DNA from: an uncultured Aquimonas sp.
GTDB taxonomy: Bacteria > Pseudomonadota > Gammaproteobacteria > Xanthomonadales > Xanthomonadaceae
Reading direction: 5' to 3'
NCBI RefSeq assembly: GCF_937888285.1
Contig: NZ_CALART010000050.1
Coordinates: 1-40,802 of the forward strand
DNA: 40,802 bases
Below, one piece after another: positions 25,458-33,540 of the stretch (position 1 is its first letter; each line of letters starts with the position of its first letter). The position numbers and the translations under genes were made by a program. The notes below the pieces were generated by a model. It was not told the DNA's origin. It saw only the letters and a list, made by a program, of their open reading frames with translations, and did not search any database.

Positions 25458-27788
25458 ATGGCGACCAAACAAACGGCACGTTCGCGCAAATCTGCCCCCA
25501 AGGAGGCAAAGAAGCCTGCCGCGGCCAAGCCCACACTGGCCAAGCGCGCCGCACCGGCCAAACGCGTTGCCAAGAAGGCGACAGCCTCCTTCCGTGGCGA
25601 GCCCCAGGTCGCGCCGCGGGCGGCCGCAGCATCGTTCGCGCTCAAGTTCCCTCTTGGGAACGACGCTCGGGTCGTGCTCGATGGCTTGAGCCGTTCTGCG
25701 ATCGACTCGTTCCTCACCAGAACCAACAAGGCCCCCAAGGACAAACCGCTTGCAGACCTCGCCACGGTGCAGGTCAAGAAGGGCGGCAGATGGGTTGGCG
25801 TTCCAGGCGTCGACGCCGGTGGACTTGCCGCCGCAGCGATGGCTGCGACCGGCGAACCTCCGGCCGCTTTGCCGGCCAGCAGCGCGGCCGCAGCGAGCAA
25901 CGGGGAATCCGCCCCAAGCAGCTTGGTCGGCTTCGCAGCAAGCGAAGCAGGCTACTTGGGGGCACTGCCGGCCCGACTCGCCGGTATCGAACGCGGTGAT
26001 TTGGGCAGGCTGCATCGTGCGGCCGGCGTCAGGCCCGCGACCATGGATGCGCGGCTAATGTTGGCGGTGATCAACCGCCAACGTGGCAAACAGGCTCTGT
26101 CGATCACTTCAGCGAACAGCAACGAAGTCGCTGTTGTTGCCAGAGTCGCGGACACAGCATTGTGGCGAGAACTGCCGGACGTGCTCCCAGGCGCGCAACT
26201 CGGGATGACGCCCGACGGTTCTGCCATCGTGACCGGTCGCGTGGCGATCGACCGGATCGAGGCCGTTCGCGTCGAGCCCGTGGTCCGCAGCCTCAAAGCC
26301 TCACAACTTGTCAGGCCCCAGCTGGAAGCGACGACCCGCACGATGCGCGTCCGCTCAGACCTGCTGCCGGCCGACGTCAAGCCGAAGGGGGGCGTGGGTA
26401 CGGTGGTCGGAATCGTCGACTTTGGTGGCGACTTCGCTCACGGCAACTTCCGCAAGGCCAACGGCAAGACCCGGCTGCTGGCCATCTGGAATCAGGCTGG
26501 CGTCGCGCAGGTCAACAGTCCCTTCAACTACGGCCGCTTGTATACCCAGCAAGAGATCGATGCGGCGCTGCATTCATCCGATCCGTACGCCGCGCTCGGG
26601 TACGGTCCTCGCCCGGATACGCCTTTCGAGCGCGGCTCCCATGGCACGCACGTGATGGACATCGCCGCCGGAAACGGGCGCGGAAGCGGCCTGGTAGGAG
26701 TGGCGCCGGAGGCCGACCTGGTGTTTGTCGAGGCGTCCGCGAACGACATCCCATGGCAGGGACCCGATGTGGTGAAGAACTCGTTCGGTGATTCGGTCCA
26801 GATGCTGGAGGCCATTCGGTTCATCTTCGACCTCGCCGGCGACAGGCCCTGTGTCGTCAACCTGAGCCTCGGGACCAACGGCGGACCGCACGATGGGAGC
26901 TCGTTGGTCGAGCAGGGTATCGATGCCATGGTCAGCGAAAAGCCCAACCGCGCAGTCGTCATCGCCGCCAGCAACTCGCAGGGCGACGGCATCCACACGT
27001 CGGGCCAGGTTCCGGCGACAGGCCTCGTCGAGGACCTCGTCTGGCGGGTTCGAGATCTGGTTGGCGGCGAGGCTGAGGTCTGGTTCTCCGGAGCCAAGCG
27101 GCTCGAGGTCAGCTTGATCGGGCCCGACGGAACCGTCGTGCTGGATGCGCTTCAGCCGGGGAACACGGCGGAAATCACCGATGAGCAGGGAAAGCTGGCC
27201 GTCTTTGCCAGCAGCCGCCTCGCTGAGCCGAACAACGGCGACAACGTGTTGGGCATCTACTTGGCGCCAGGTCTGCCCGGTGGCGATTGGACGATCCGGT
27301 TGCGCTCTATGGGTGGCGACGCGGTCGACTACCACGCGTGGGTCGAGCGCCTGGATTCGGCGCAGTCATCGTTCGCGCGACCCGTGCCGACACACACCTT
27401 GGGGTCGATATCGACCGGTCGGCTGTCGATCGTGGTGGGGTCGTACGACGCGCACAAGACGTCGTTCCCGATCTCCAGCTTCTCTTCGTCGGGACCGACC
27501 CGGGATGGACGCGAGAAGCCAGAGGTTTCCGCGCCGGGCGGCTTCGTGATCGCAGCGCACTCGCGCACCGGAACAGGCGTCGTCCGAAAATCCGGAACCA
27601 GCATGGCGGCCCCTGCGGTCACTGGCCTGATCGCGCTGATGTTGTCCGAAGCTGCGCGCAAAGGGGTTCAACTGTCGATCAACGACATCCGCGCCAAACT
27701 GGCCGCCGGGGCGGAGCAACTGCCGCCAGCGGCGGGAGCCTGGGATCCGCGCTACGGTGCTGGGCGCGCCTCGGCGAGTGCGATCTGA
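25458..27788 (+). CDS. S8-family subtilisin-like protease, cytoplasmic type
   Basis: The 776-aa product has the intact subtilase triad: D321 (GIVDFGGDFAHGNF), H395 (ERGSHGTHVMDIAAG) and Ser at about 715 (SGTSMAAPAVTGL), plus the oxyanion Asn in VVIAASN. No signal peptide is present. The first ~45 residues are a Lys/Ala/Pro-rich disordered tail that could bind nucleic acid, followed by ~250 residues of unknown fold. The ATG at 25458 has GGAGGAGG upstream. The small I9-like protein and the phospholipase D-like gene follow on the same strand. The absence of a fused propeptide fits a separate inhibitor or chaperone. Substrate unknown; a role in a defence or stress island is inferred. Confidence 0.88.
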   Translation: MATKQTARSRKSAPKEAKKPAAAKPTLAKRAAPAKRVAKKATASFRGEPQVAPRAAAASFALKFPLGNDARVVLDGLSRSAIDSFLTRTNKAPKDKPLADLATVQVKKGGRWVGVPGVDAGGLAAAAMAATGEPPAALPASSAAAASNGESAPSSLVGFAASEAGYLGALPARLAGIERGDLGRLHRAAGVRPATMDARLMLAVINRQRGKQALSITSANSNEVAVVARVADTALWRELPDVLPGAQLGMTPDGSAIVTGRVAIDRIEAVRVEPVVRSLKASQLVRPQLEATTRTMRVRSDLLPADVKPKGGVGTVVGIVDFGGDFAHGNFRKANGKTRLLAIWNQAGVAQVNSPFNYGRLYTQQEIDAALHSSDPYAALGYGPRPDTPFERGSHGTHVMDIAAGNGRGSGLVGVAPEADLVFVEASANDIPWQGPDVVKNSFGDSVQMLEAIRFIFDLAGDRPCVVNLSLGTNGGPHDGSSLVEQGIDAMVSEKPNRAVVIAASNSQGDGIHTSGQVPATGLVEDLVWRVRDLVGGEAEVWFSGAKRLEVSLIGPDGTVVLDALQPGNTAEITDEQGKLAVFASSRLAEPNNGDNVLGIYLAPGLPGGDWTIRLRSMGGDAVDYHAWVERLDSAQSSFARPVPTHTLGSISTGRLSIVVGSYDAHKTSFPISSFSSSGPTRDGREKPEVSAPGGFVIAAHSRTGTGVVRKSGTSMAAPAVTGLIALMLSEAARKGVQLSINDIRAKLAAGAEQLPPAAGAWDPRYGAGRASASAI

Positions 27789-27904
27789 CGCCAAGCGAGC
27801 GCCATGGACGCGTCTTGGGGTTTGCGCTATGCTGAACTTGCCCTATTAGGAGCAACTTGGCCTGCCAGCTTGTATCCGTACGACGGGGCCCCACCTGGCG
27901 AATC

Positions 27905-28168
27905 ATGGCAATCGACCTGTCCAAGCTGCGCAAACTCGAGACGCCGTCGGCATCCATGCAGTCGCGTCGGCCGTCCGAGGACGAGAAGATGGTCGTGCTC
28001 GTCAAGCTGCGGCAGGGGTTCGCTCGGCCCAGCTATCTGGTCCCGCGCGGCGAGATCTCCGCAGCGATGTTCTCGACCGAGGTCCCTGCCTCCGCGCTGC
28101 AGCGAATCGAGTCCGATCCGGCCGTCGAGTCGGTCTCCATTTCCAAGAGTCTCCCCGGCATTCGCTGA
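27905..28168 (+). CDS. Small protein resembling an I9-type subtilase propeptide
   Basis: The 87-aa product has a disordered N-terminus, a strand MVVLVKLRQGF and, at the end, VPASALQRIESDPAVESVSISKSLPG. The pattern of helix, DP-x-V turn and edge strand is that of inhibitor_I9 propeptides, whose C-terminal strand docks on the subtilase active site. The gene is 117 bases after the subtilase stop and on the same strand. I infer a stand-alone inhibitor or folding helper for that protease. The ATG at 27905 is preferred to an upstream start at 27857 that lacks a ribosome-binding site. Confidence 0.6.
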   Translation: MAIDLSKLRKLETPSASMQSRRPSEDEKMVVLVKLRQGFARPSYLVPRGEISAAMFSTEVPASALQRIESDPAVESVSISKSLPGIR

Positions 28169-28308
28169 AGGGGTTGTCTGCGGGTCGTCGCCGACGAGCC
28201 ATGCGTCAGGGACTGGCGCATTTGCCTTGGCCGTTTCGGCCGATCCACGGTGCCCTGAACGCTCGAACTTCGGCGCCGCGCGCGACATGAACTTGGGAGG
28301 GCATCCGC

Positions 28309-29910
28309 ATGCGAACACTTGATGCGTCGTCCAGGACCGCCGTCAAGGCCGTCATCGACGCCCATCTGCCTGAGCTGAAGATGCTGCCCGGTTTGGTGGG
28401 CGTCGAGCCTGGCTTTCCGATCGTCGACGGAAGCATCCTGCGCGAGCCGGCGATCCTGGTCTTCGTGTCCCACAAGAAGCCCCCGACCGAAATGCTGCTC
28501 GAGGATCGGGTCCCGCGTCAGCTCGGGCCCTATCGTGTCGCAGTCATGCAGGCCGATCCCTGGCGCCAGCTTGGAGCCAAGCTTGCAGCCGAAGGCTCCG
28601 AGATCGACCTGGCAGCGGATGCCGGCAGCCTGTCGTACGAGGGCATCGAGGGCGATCCGATCGACGTCGAACACCAAGTGGAAAGCTCATTGCTCTGTCA
28701 CCTCGGTCCAGACGCGGGTTGGCCGGTCTTGAAGCCATTCCTGGAAGCCACCCGATCGTCATTGACCGTCGCGATGTACGACTTCAATGCGGCCTACATC
28801 GCCAAGACCTTCATCGACACCATTCGAGACGGAGACATTGAGGCAGCGCTGACCTGGGACGACAGCATGACCGCGCCGGAAACCGAGATCCGTGCCCAAC
28901 TCAGACAGCGCCTGAAGAGCCGCCTGGACGGCGCGATCATCCAGTGCGGGTCGGGGCGCCGCTTCGCATCCGCCTACCATGCGAAGGTGGCCGTTCGGGA
29001 CCATGCGTCGTTCTGGCTGTCCAGCGGCAACTGGAGCAAGCGTAGCCAACCAGACATCGATCCGATTGGCGACCCCACCACGGCCAATGGCATGTACTCC
29101 GCTGGCAATCGTGAGTGGCATCTCATCGTGGACGATGAAGCTCTGGCCCAGCTGTACGAGCGCTACATCCGCCATGACCTCGAGGCGGCCAAGGCCGACC
29201 TGAAGGCAGGCGAGCCGGGCGTCGCGCTCGACGTCCAAGGCGGATGGCACTTCCCCGATGTGCTCGTTCCGATCGAATCGTTGACTGCTGAATCCGGACT
29301 GGCACTCGCGACCGTTGAACCGATCGCGCCGGAAGCGCTGCCGTCGGTGCCGCGGCGCATCAAGGTTCAGCCGCTGCTGACGCCGGACAACTATGTGGGA
29401 CGCGTCGTGGATTGGCTGGCCTCGGCTCGCCGCTCGATCTACCTGCAGTTCTCGTACATCACCTACTCGGACAAGCCCTCCGACGAGCGCTTCACCCAGC
29501 TCCTGCTGAGTCTCGCCGAACTCAGCTACAAGCCGGGTCTGGACATGCGCATCATCGTCGGCAACAACGGTGCCGCCGACAAGGTCCGGCGACTGGCGGA
29601 GGCCGGATTCAACGAGGCCGTGTTTCGCGTGCAGAGCAACGTGCACAACAAAGGCATCGTGCTCGACGGCGAGTCGGTGCTGGTCAGCAGTGCCAACTGG
29701 TCCGCAGACGGCGTGCTGCGCAACCGCGACGCCGGCTTGATCGTGCACGACCGCGAGGTTGCCGGCTACTTCAGCCGCGCGTTCGTCGATGACTGGGAGT
29801 CGAGGGCCAGGCCGACGCTCGCCGATGACGCGCCCGTGCTGATTGCGCCGGACGACGGCAGTACGCCCTCAGGCATGGTGCGCATGGCCTGGCGCGACTA
29901 CTTCAGCTGA
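28309..29910 (+). CDS. Phospholipase D-like protein with two HKD motifs
   Basis: The 533-aa product has two complete HKD sites: H224/K226/D231 in YHAKVAVRDHASFWLSSGNW and H446/K448/D453 in VHNKGIVLDGESVLVSSANW. Each is followed by the GNW or ANW turn of the superfamily. The N-terminal ~130 residues (HLPELKMLPGLVGVEPGFP, ILVFVSHKKPP) form a separate domain of unknown role. PLD-fold enzymes of this kind act as phosphodiesterases on lipids or nucleic acids; with no signal peptide, a nuclease is more likely. TTGGGAGGGC precedes the ATG. It is 140 bases after the I9-like gene and converges on the DUF6527 gene. Confidence 0.85.
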   Translation: MRTLDASSRTAVKAVIDAHLPELKMLPGLVGVEPGFPIVDGSILREPAILVFVSHKKPPTEMLLEDRVPRQLGPYRVAVMQADPWRQLGAKLAAEGSEIDLAADAGSLSYEGIEGDPIDVEHQVESSLLCHLGPDAGWPVLKPFLEATRSSLTVAMYDFNAAYIAKTFIDTIRDGDIEAALTWDDSMTAPETEIRAQLRQRLKSRLDGAIIQCGSGRRFASAYHAKVAVRDHASFWLSSGNWSKRSQPDIDPIGDPTTANGMYSAGNREWHLIVDDEALAQLYERYIRHDLEAAKADLKAGEPGVALDVQGGWHFPDVLVPIESLTAESGLALATVEPIAPEALPSVPRRIKVQPLLTPDNYVGRVVDWLASARRSIYLQFSYITYSDKPSDERFTQLLLSLAELSYKPGLDMRIIVGNNGAADKVRRLAEAGFNEAVFRVQSNVHNKGIVLDGESVLVSSANWSADGVLRNRDAGLIVHDREVAGYFSRAFVDDWESRARPTLADDAPVLIAPDDGSTPSGMVRMAWRDYFS

Positions 29911-29934
29911 TTCGAGAGTCAAGTCGAGTTGCGA

Positions 29935-29958
29935 GCGCGCCGGGTCAGTCCGGCGCGC
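29935..29958. terminator. Hairpin between convergent PLD-like and DUF6527 genes
   Basis: GCGCGCCGG (29935-29943) and CCGGCGCGC (29950-29958) are perfect 9-bp arms with a 6-base loop. The structure overlaps the stop codon of the minus-strand gene and lies 24 bases after the plus-strand stop. Without a T tract it may act only as a pause or barrier between the converging transcripts. Confidence 0.5.
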
Positions 29959-30301
29959 GGGCTCGACCGCGCGCCCATACGATCCGGCCGCGGATGACGC
30001 TGTAGTGGCTGCGACATCCGCGCTTGCGCCACACCGACGGATGCAGCGAGATCTCCCCGGCCGGGTTGACGTTGGCTTTCCAGCGAGGCCTGTCGGTCGG
30101 AATCAGGCTCAGTGACACCAACGCTTGACACCCGCAAGGGCAGACCATCGCCGCGGACCAGGCCTCGGGCCCGTCGCCGATGAGGTAGACCACGCCCGGT
30201 GATGGTTCGTCGGGGGTGTCTTCGACGCGTTCCCACCGATAGCGCGCGGTCCCCAGCGTGAGCCGCCGGATCCAGGAGGGGAGGGCGAGCTTCCAGCTCA
30301 T
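29945..30301 (-). CDS. DUF6527 protein, third gene of Ub-like operon
   Basis: The 118-aa product (MSWKLALPSWIRR at the start) has a Cys-rich centre MVCPCGCQALVSLSLIP and a C-terminal block ISLHPSVWRKRGCRSHYSVI followed by GRIVW. This matches my memory of the DUF6527 family, including its probable zinc site from the CPCGC cluster and the later Cys and His. Such genes are repeatedly found beside bacterial ubiquitin-like conjugation genes, so a role as adaptor or target recogniser is possible, but no activity is known. The ATG at 30301 overlaps the stop of the E1/JAB gene (ATGA), showing translational coupling. Confidence 0.8.
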   Translation of the reverse strand: MSWKLALPSWIRRLTLGTARYRWERVEDTPDEPSPGVVYLIGDGPEAWSAAMVCPCGCQALVSLSLIPTDRPRWKANVNPAGEISLHPSVWRKRGCRSHYSVIRGRIVWARGRARAPD

Positions 30302-31683
30302 GCACCACCGCTCAGTTCGGGCCAGTCCAGCAGCGGCTCGACGTCGCCCCTTCCAGCATGTCGCGAGAGAACAGGACACGGCTGGCCGTCCGCCTCGTGC
30401 TCGAAAATCCCATGGCTGAGGCTGATCCGGGTCACCGAATGCTCGGCGTTTGGATCCAGTCGGTATGGATGCAGACGAGCAAGGAACTCGTTGACCGCCA
30501 GGCTGGCGATGAGAGTGTTTAGCTGAACGACGGCAGGGCGATCTTCCTGGACTCCACGGAGATAGCCCTCGTCGAGCAGGCGCTGGTACTGCTGAGGGTC
30601 GGTTCGCATCATCCCTGCCGCACGTACCTGCTCGAGCGAGTACACGTGTCGACTCAGCAGGCTCGATCCGCCCGGTTGCAGGTAGTGCACCGAGCCGCAC
30701 ACCTGGTTCACACCGCCCATCCCGTCGGCTTCAATCTTGACGCCGAGATCGAAATACGGGATCAGGTAGAAGGTGGCGAGCTTGTTGAGTAGGTGTCTGC
30801 CGTCGATGGTGTCCATGCAGCCGAACAGCACGTCACAGCTGGCGAGCTCGCGCACGACGACGGGGTCGAACAGTGTGGATGCAAGCGTCTGCACGGTGGT
30901 TCCCAAGCCCATCGCCGCGATCGCACGTGCGGCGACATCGACCTTGAGTCGCCCATGCTCGGCATCGTCCCGCGTTGTGTTGGCGATCCGGTTCAGGTTC
31001 TTGTCCTCGACATGGTCCGGATCCACCAGCACCAGTGAGCCGATGCAATTGCGCGCCAGCTGCTCGATCACCGGACTGCCCGTTCCCGAACAACCGACAA
31101 CCCCGACCTTGAGCCGGCGGAGCCGCTCGAAGGTCCCGCCACCGAAGGTCTGGGCGATCCGGCGACCGTGCTCGGGTACAGCGGCTGCCCCGCCGCCGCC
31201 ATCAAATCGCTCGATGTCGTCGCCGATGACATGGACGGCTTGCAGCGGCTGGAACTGCCCGTCTTCGCTAACGACCCTGCCGAACAGCCGGCCGTCATCC
31301 ATCAGGATCGCGCTGGCGTGCACGGGAGCGCGATCGACCCAGGCATACAGAGACGGAAAGAGCAACCGGTCAGACTCATCGTCCGTCTGCGAGAAGCGGT
31401 CGTAGCCGCGGTGGCCGTGGATCTTCACGACGGCCAGTCCGAGCTTGTCGGCGACTTCGAGCCAGGGCACGATGAGTTCAGTGGGCCACGTGACCGCATC
31501 CGGCCGCCGGTCGCAAGCTTCGTGGGGAATCAGGTGAACCTGGCGCACCAGAAGTCGCAGGGGATTGCCGCCGCGTGCCATCCCACACAGAAGGATGGCG
31601 ACAGCCTCGCACCCGTCTTCGGGCAACAAATGGCGCGCCAACTCCGCGCGCTGCCGTGCGGTCAGGGTCAGGGAGGCTGACAT
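30298..31683 (-). CDS. JAB (JAMM) peptidase - E1 (ThiF-like) fusion
   Basis: With the ATG at 31683 the product has 461 residues. Residues ~10-150 form a JAB domain with E26 and the JAMM zinc motif H89-x-H91, S98 and D101 (VVKIHGHRGYDRFSQTDD). Residues ~170-400 form an E1/ThiF adenylation domain with the nucleotide loop VGVVGCSGTGSPV (195-207), VDPDHVEDKNLNR and CDVLFGCMDTIDGRHLL. The one polypeptide can therefore in principle both activate a ubiquitin-like C-terminus and remove it. The catalytic Cys is not assigned. The start is two bases after the stop of the Ub-E2 gene. An ATG or GTG further upstream at 31716 would overlap that gene. Confidence 0.9.
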   Translation of the reverse strand: MSASLTLTARQRAELARHLLPEDGCEAVAILLCGMARGGNPLRLLVRQVHLIPHEACDRRPDAVTWPTELIVPWLEVADKLGLAVVKIHGHRGYDRFSQTDDESDRLLFPSLYAWVDRAPVHASAILMDDGRLFGRVVSEDGQFQPLQAVHVIGDDIERFDGGGGAAAVPEHGRRIAQTFGGGTFERLRRLKVGVVGCSGTGSPVIEQLARNCIGSLVLVDPDHVEDKNLNRIANTTRDDAEHGRLKVDVAARAIAAMGLGTTVQTLASTLFDPVVVRELASCDVLFGCMDTIDGRHLLNKLATFYLIPYFDLGVKIEADGMGGVNQVCGSVHYLQPGGSSLLSRHVYSLEQVRAAGMMRTDPQQYQRLLDEGYLRGVQEDRPAVVQLNTLIASLAVNEFLARLHPYRLDPNAEHSVTRISLSHGIFEHEADGQPCPVLSRHAGRGDVEPLLDWPELSGGA

Positions 31684-31685
31684 GA

Positions 31686-32381
31686 TCAGGCCTTGTTCGC
31701 TTCCCGCTCGAGCCACTCCTGGATCAGGGCGAAATGCGTGCTGAGACTGTCGATTCCAGGACGCCAGGGGTTCATGGGCGTGCGGTGACGGCTCCAGCGT
31801 TGCCAGACCGTGCCGTCGAAGGGTTCATCGCAGATGGCATTGATCTGCCGGCCCGACGCGAGGACCAAGGCGGGCCGGAAGTAGGCCATGTCGATCTGCA
31901 CGTCAGGGTAGCCAGGCTCGATGCGGACGCTCACCGAGACGCTGGGCACCGTGTATCCGGCGGGAACGGGCAGACCGTGCACGATCACCCGGCGTTGGCC
32001 AGGATCCGCCACCAGCTCGAAATTCAGCCCCAGTCCGTCTAGCCAATCCTGATCCTCCGCAGGCAACGAGAACTGGCGGCGCGGCGCATCCAGCCCCTCG
32101 GTCTGGTCCAGGGGGAGCGTCACGAAGCGCTCGACGCCAGGCGCACGCAAGTCGACCGGTTCGTCCAGGCCAACCCGCTTGGGCTGCGTCCCGGGCAGCT
32201 TGATGTAGATCGCGAACTGCTCGGGCGGTACCTTCCCCGCCTGGGCAAGCAACTGGCGGCCGGTCACGACGGGTTCGGTCAAGACGTACAGGATCTTGTC
32301 GATCATCACGCGGTATTCGCGCTTGCGGCGATCATCGTCTTCCGCGCCGGACTCGGGTGCCTGGGTTTCGTTGGTGTTCAT
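31686..32381 (-). CDS. Ubiquitin-like (multiubiquitin-type) domain fused to Prok-E2_E-type E2
   Basis: From the ATG at 32381 (AGAGG upstream) the 231-aa product has an acidic N-terminus and then one ubiquitin-like domain at about 22-92: YRVMIDKILYVLTEPVVTGR, QLLAQAGKVPPEQFAIY, EPVDLRAPGVERFVTLP. This follows the pattern of the multiubiquitin family. Residues ~115-231 match the prokaryotic E2 family E: IEPGYPDVQIDMAYF, then INAICDEPFDGTVWQRWSRHR with candidate catalytic Cys184, then WRPGIDSLSTHFALIQEWL. The Ub-like part has no free C-terminal Gly-Gly because it continues into the E2. First gene of the operon with the E1/JAB and DUF6527 genes. Confidence 0.85.
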   Translation of the reverse strand: MNTNETQAPESGAEDDDRRKREYRVMIDKILYVLTEPVVTGRQLLAQAGKVPPEQFAIYIKLPGTQPKRVGLDEPVDLRAPGVERFVTLPLDQTEGLDAPRRQFSLPAEDQDWLDGLGLNFELVADPGQRRVIVHGLPVPAGYTVPSVSVSVRIEPGYPDVQIDMAYFRPALVLASGRQINAICDEPFDGTVWQRWSRHRTPMNPWRPGIDSLSTHFALIQEWLEREANKA

Positions 32382-32448
32382 GGTGTAGCCTCTTTCAGTC
32401 TGGCGCCGCCCTGGCACCTACCAACACATGCGCACAAGCCAGGACTGC

Positions 32449-32486
32449 TCGGACATCTGCAGGAGAATCTTGCCTCAGATGTCCGA
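32449..32486. promoter_or_regulatory. 11-bp perfect inverted repeat in divergent promoter region
   Basis: TCGGACATCTG (32449-32459) and CAGATGTCCGA (32476-32486) are perfect complements separated by 16 bases. They lie in the 134-base gap between the divergent Ub-E2 and sigma-like genes, 68 bases from one start and 30 from the other. A dimeric regulator with half-sites two to three turns apart, or an RNA hairpin in the plus-strand leader, are both possible. It is the obvious candidate for joint control of the two operons. Confidence 0.65.
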
Positions 32487-32515
32487 ACCCGTGACCGTCG
32501 CGCGCATACAGTCTC

Positions 32516-33094
32516 GTGAATCCGCCCACCGTCACCGAAGCTGCTTCGGGTTTCGTCTCCATCGATGAGGTGGCTGCAGTCATGGAGCGGCTTTCCTCAG
32601 CCGACTCCGCGCGCTTGGCCCAGCTGGCGCGCCTGCGCTGCTTGGGGGCGGTTGGACTGGAGTGGCAGGACCTGCTCCATGAAGCGTTCATCCGGGTCCT
32701 GGATGGTCGCCGTCGCTGGCCGCGCGACGTGCCCTTTGTGGCCTTCATTGCCCAGAGCATGCGCAGTATTGCCTCGGAAACCAGGCAAGCGGACATGGTC
32801 GAGTTCGGTGCGCTCACGGAACATGAGTTCGGGGACGACCATGGAACTGTCAATGTGGTGGCCAGAACGGACATCACGCCGGAGCGTGAGATGGCCGGCC
32901 GCCAGATGCTGATCGAAATCGAAGCGCTGTTCGCGGAGGACGCGATCGGACTTTCTGTCCTGGAGGGGTTGGCCCGTGGCGATTCGGCCGGCGAGGTGCA
33001 AGCGCAACTCGGGTTGGACCCAACGACCTATGCCAGCACACTGCGTCGCATCCGCCGGCGCCTGACCAACTACTTGCTCCCTACTGAAGCATGA
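32516..33094 (+). CDS. Sigma-70-like protein
   Basis: The product (192 aa from GTG 32516) has a region-2-like segment LEWQDLLHEAFIRVLDGRRR then FVAFIAQSMRSIASETRQ, and a C-terminal helical block FAEDAIGLSVLEGLARGDSA with GEVQAQLGLDPTTYASTLRRIRRRL. The latter has the form of a sigma region 4 helix-turn-helix. I therefore read it as a small alternative sigma factor or a sigma-derived regulator. No clear ribosome-binding site precedes 32516, and the ATG at 32581 (MERLSSADSARL) is a real alternative. The next gene starts 4 bases after the stop. Likely target: the promoters in the shared gap or in the downstream operon. Confidence 0.75.
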   Translation: MNPPTVTEAASGFVSIDEVAAVMERLSSADSARLAQLARLRCLGAVGLEWQDLLHEAFIRVLDGRRRWPRDVPFVAFIAQSMRSIASETRQADMVEFGALTEHEFGDDHGTVNVVARTDITPEREMAGRQMLIEIEALFAEDAIGLSVLEGLARGDSAGEVQAQLGLDPTTYASTLRRIRRRLTNYLLPTEA

Positions 33095-33098
33095 GGCC

Positions 33099-33509
33099 AT
33101 GATGATCAAGACACGACATCCGGAGCAACTGATCGACGCTATGGAGGCCATGATCCTGACGGCTGATGCCGACGACTTGTTGTCGGCCCCCGCGGGGAGC
33201 TTGGCGGTGGCTGCTCTGCAAGTGCAAGAGATCGCCAGGCGAAGCCTGGCCTCGCGCAATGACCGGGACACTGCTGCGCAGCCACGAAAGAGTGGCAGGA
33301 GTGCTCGTGGCCCCGGACCTTTGATGGACTATCTGAAGCGCCTGGTCACGGCTCGCCCGGAAGTCTCGCCGAATCTCGCCGCAGCGTTCGCTGCGGGAAA
33401 ATCACCGAGCCAGGAGGAGGTCGAAGCGCTGGCCGTCGAACTGTTGAAGACTCGACTGAGCAGTCCCAAGCCAAATCGGAAGCGACAAACCGGGGGCTCG
33501 CGCGGCTGA
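33099..33509 (+). CDS. Unknown protein, 136 aa, second gene of proteasome-like operon
   Basis: The product (MMIKTRHPEQLIDAMEAMIL) has a helical N-terminal block with ADDLLSAPAGSLAVAALQVQ. A basic, Ser-rich linker and a second helical block (NLAAAFAAGKSPSQEEVEAL) follow, and the tail is Lys/Arg-rich. No family is recognised. Because it sits directly after the sigma-like gene it could be an anti-sigma or a partner of the hydrolase; the sequence does not decide. Start is either of two adjacent ATGs (33099 or 33102). Confidence 0.65.
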   Translation: MMIKTRHPEQLIDAMEAMILTADADDLLSAPAGSLAVAALQVQEIARRSLASRNDRDTAAQPRKSGRSARGPGPLMDYLKRLVTARPEVSPNLAAAFAAGKSPSQEEVEALAVELLKTRLSSPKPNRKRQTGGSRG

Positions 33510-33540
33510 GGCGTAGCGCGAGTACAGGAAGGGGGAGGCA

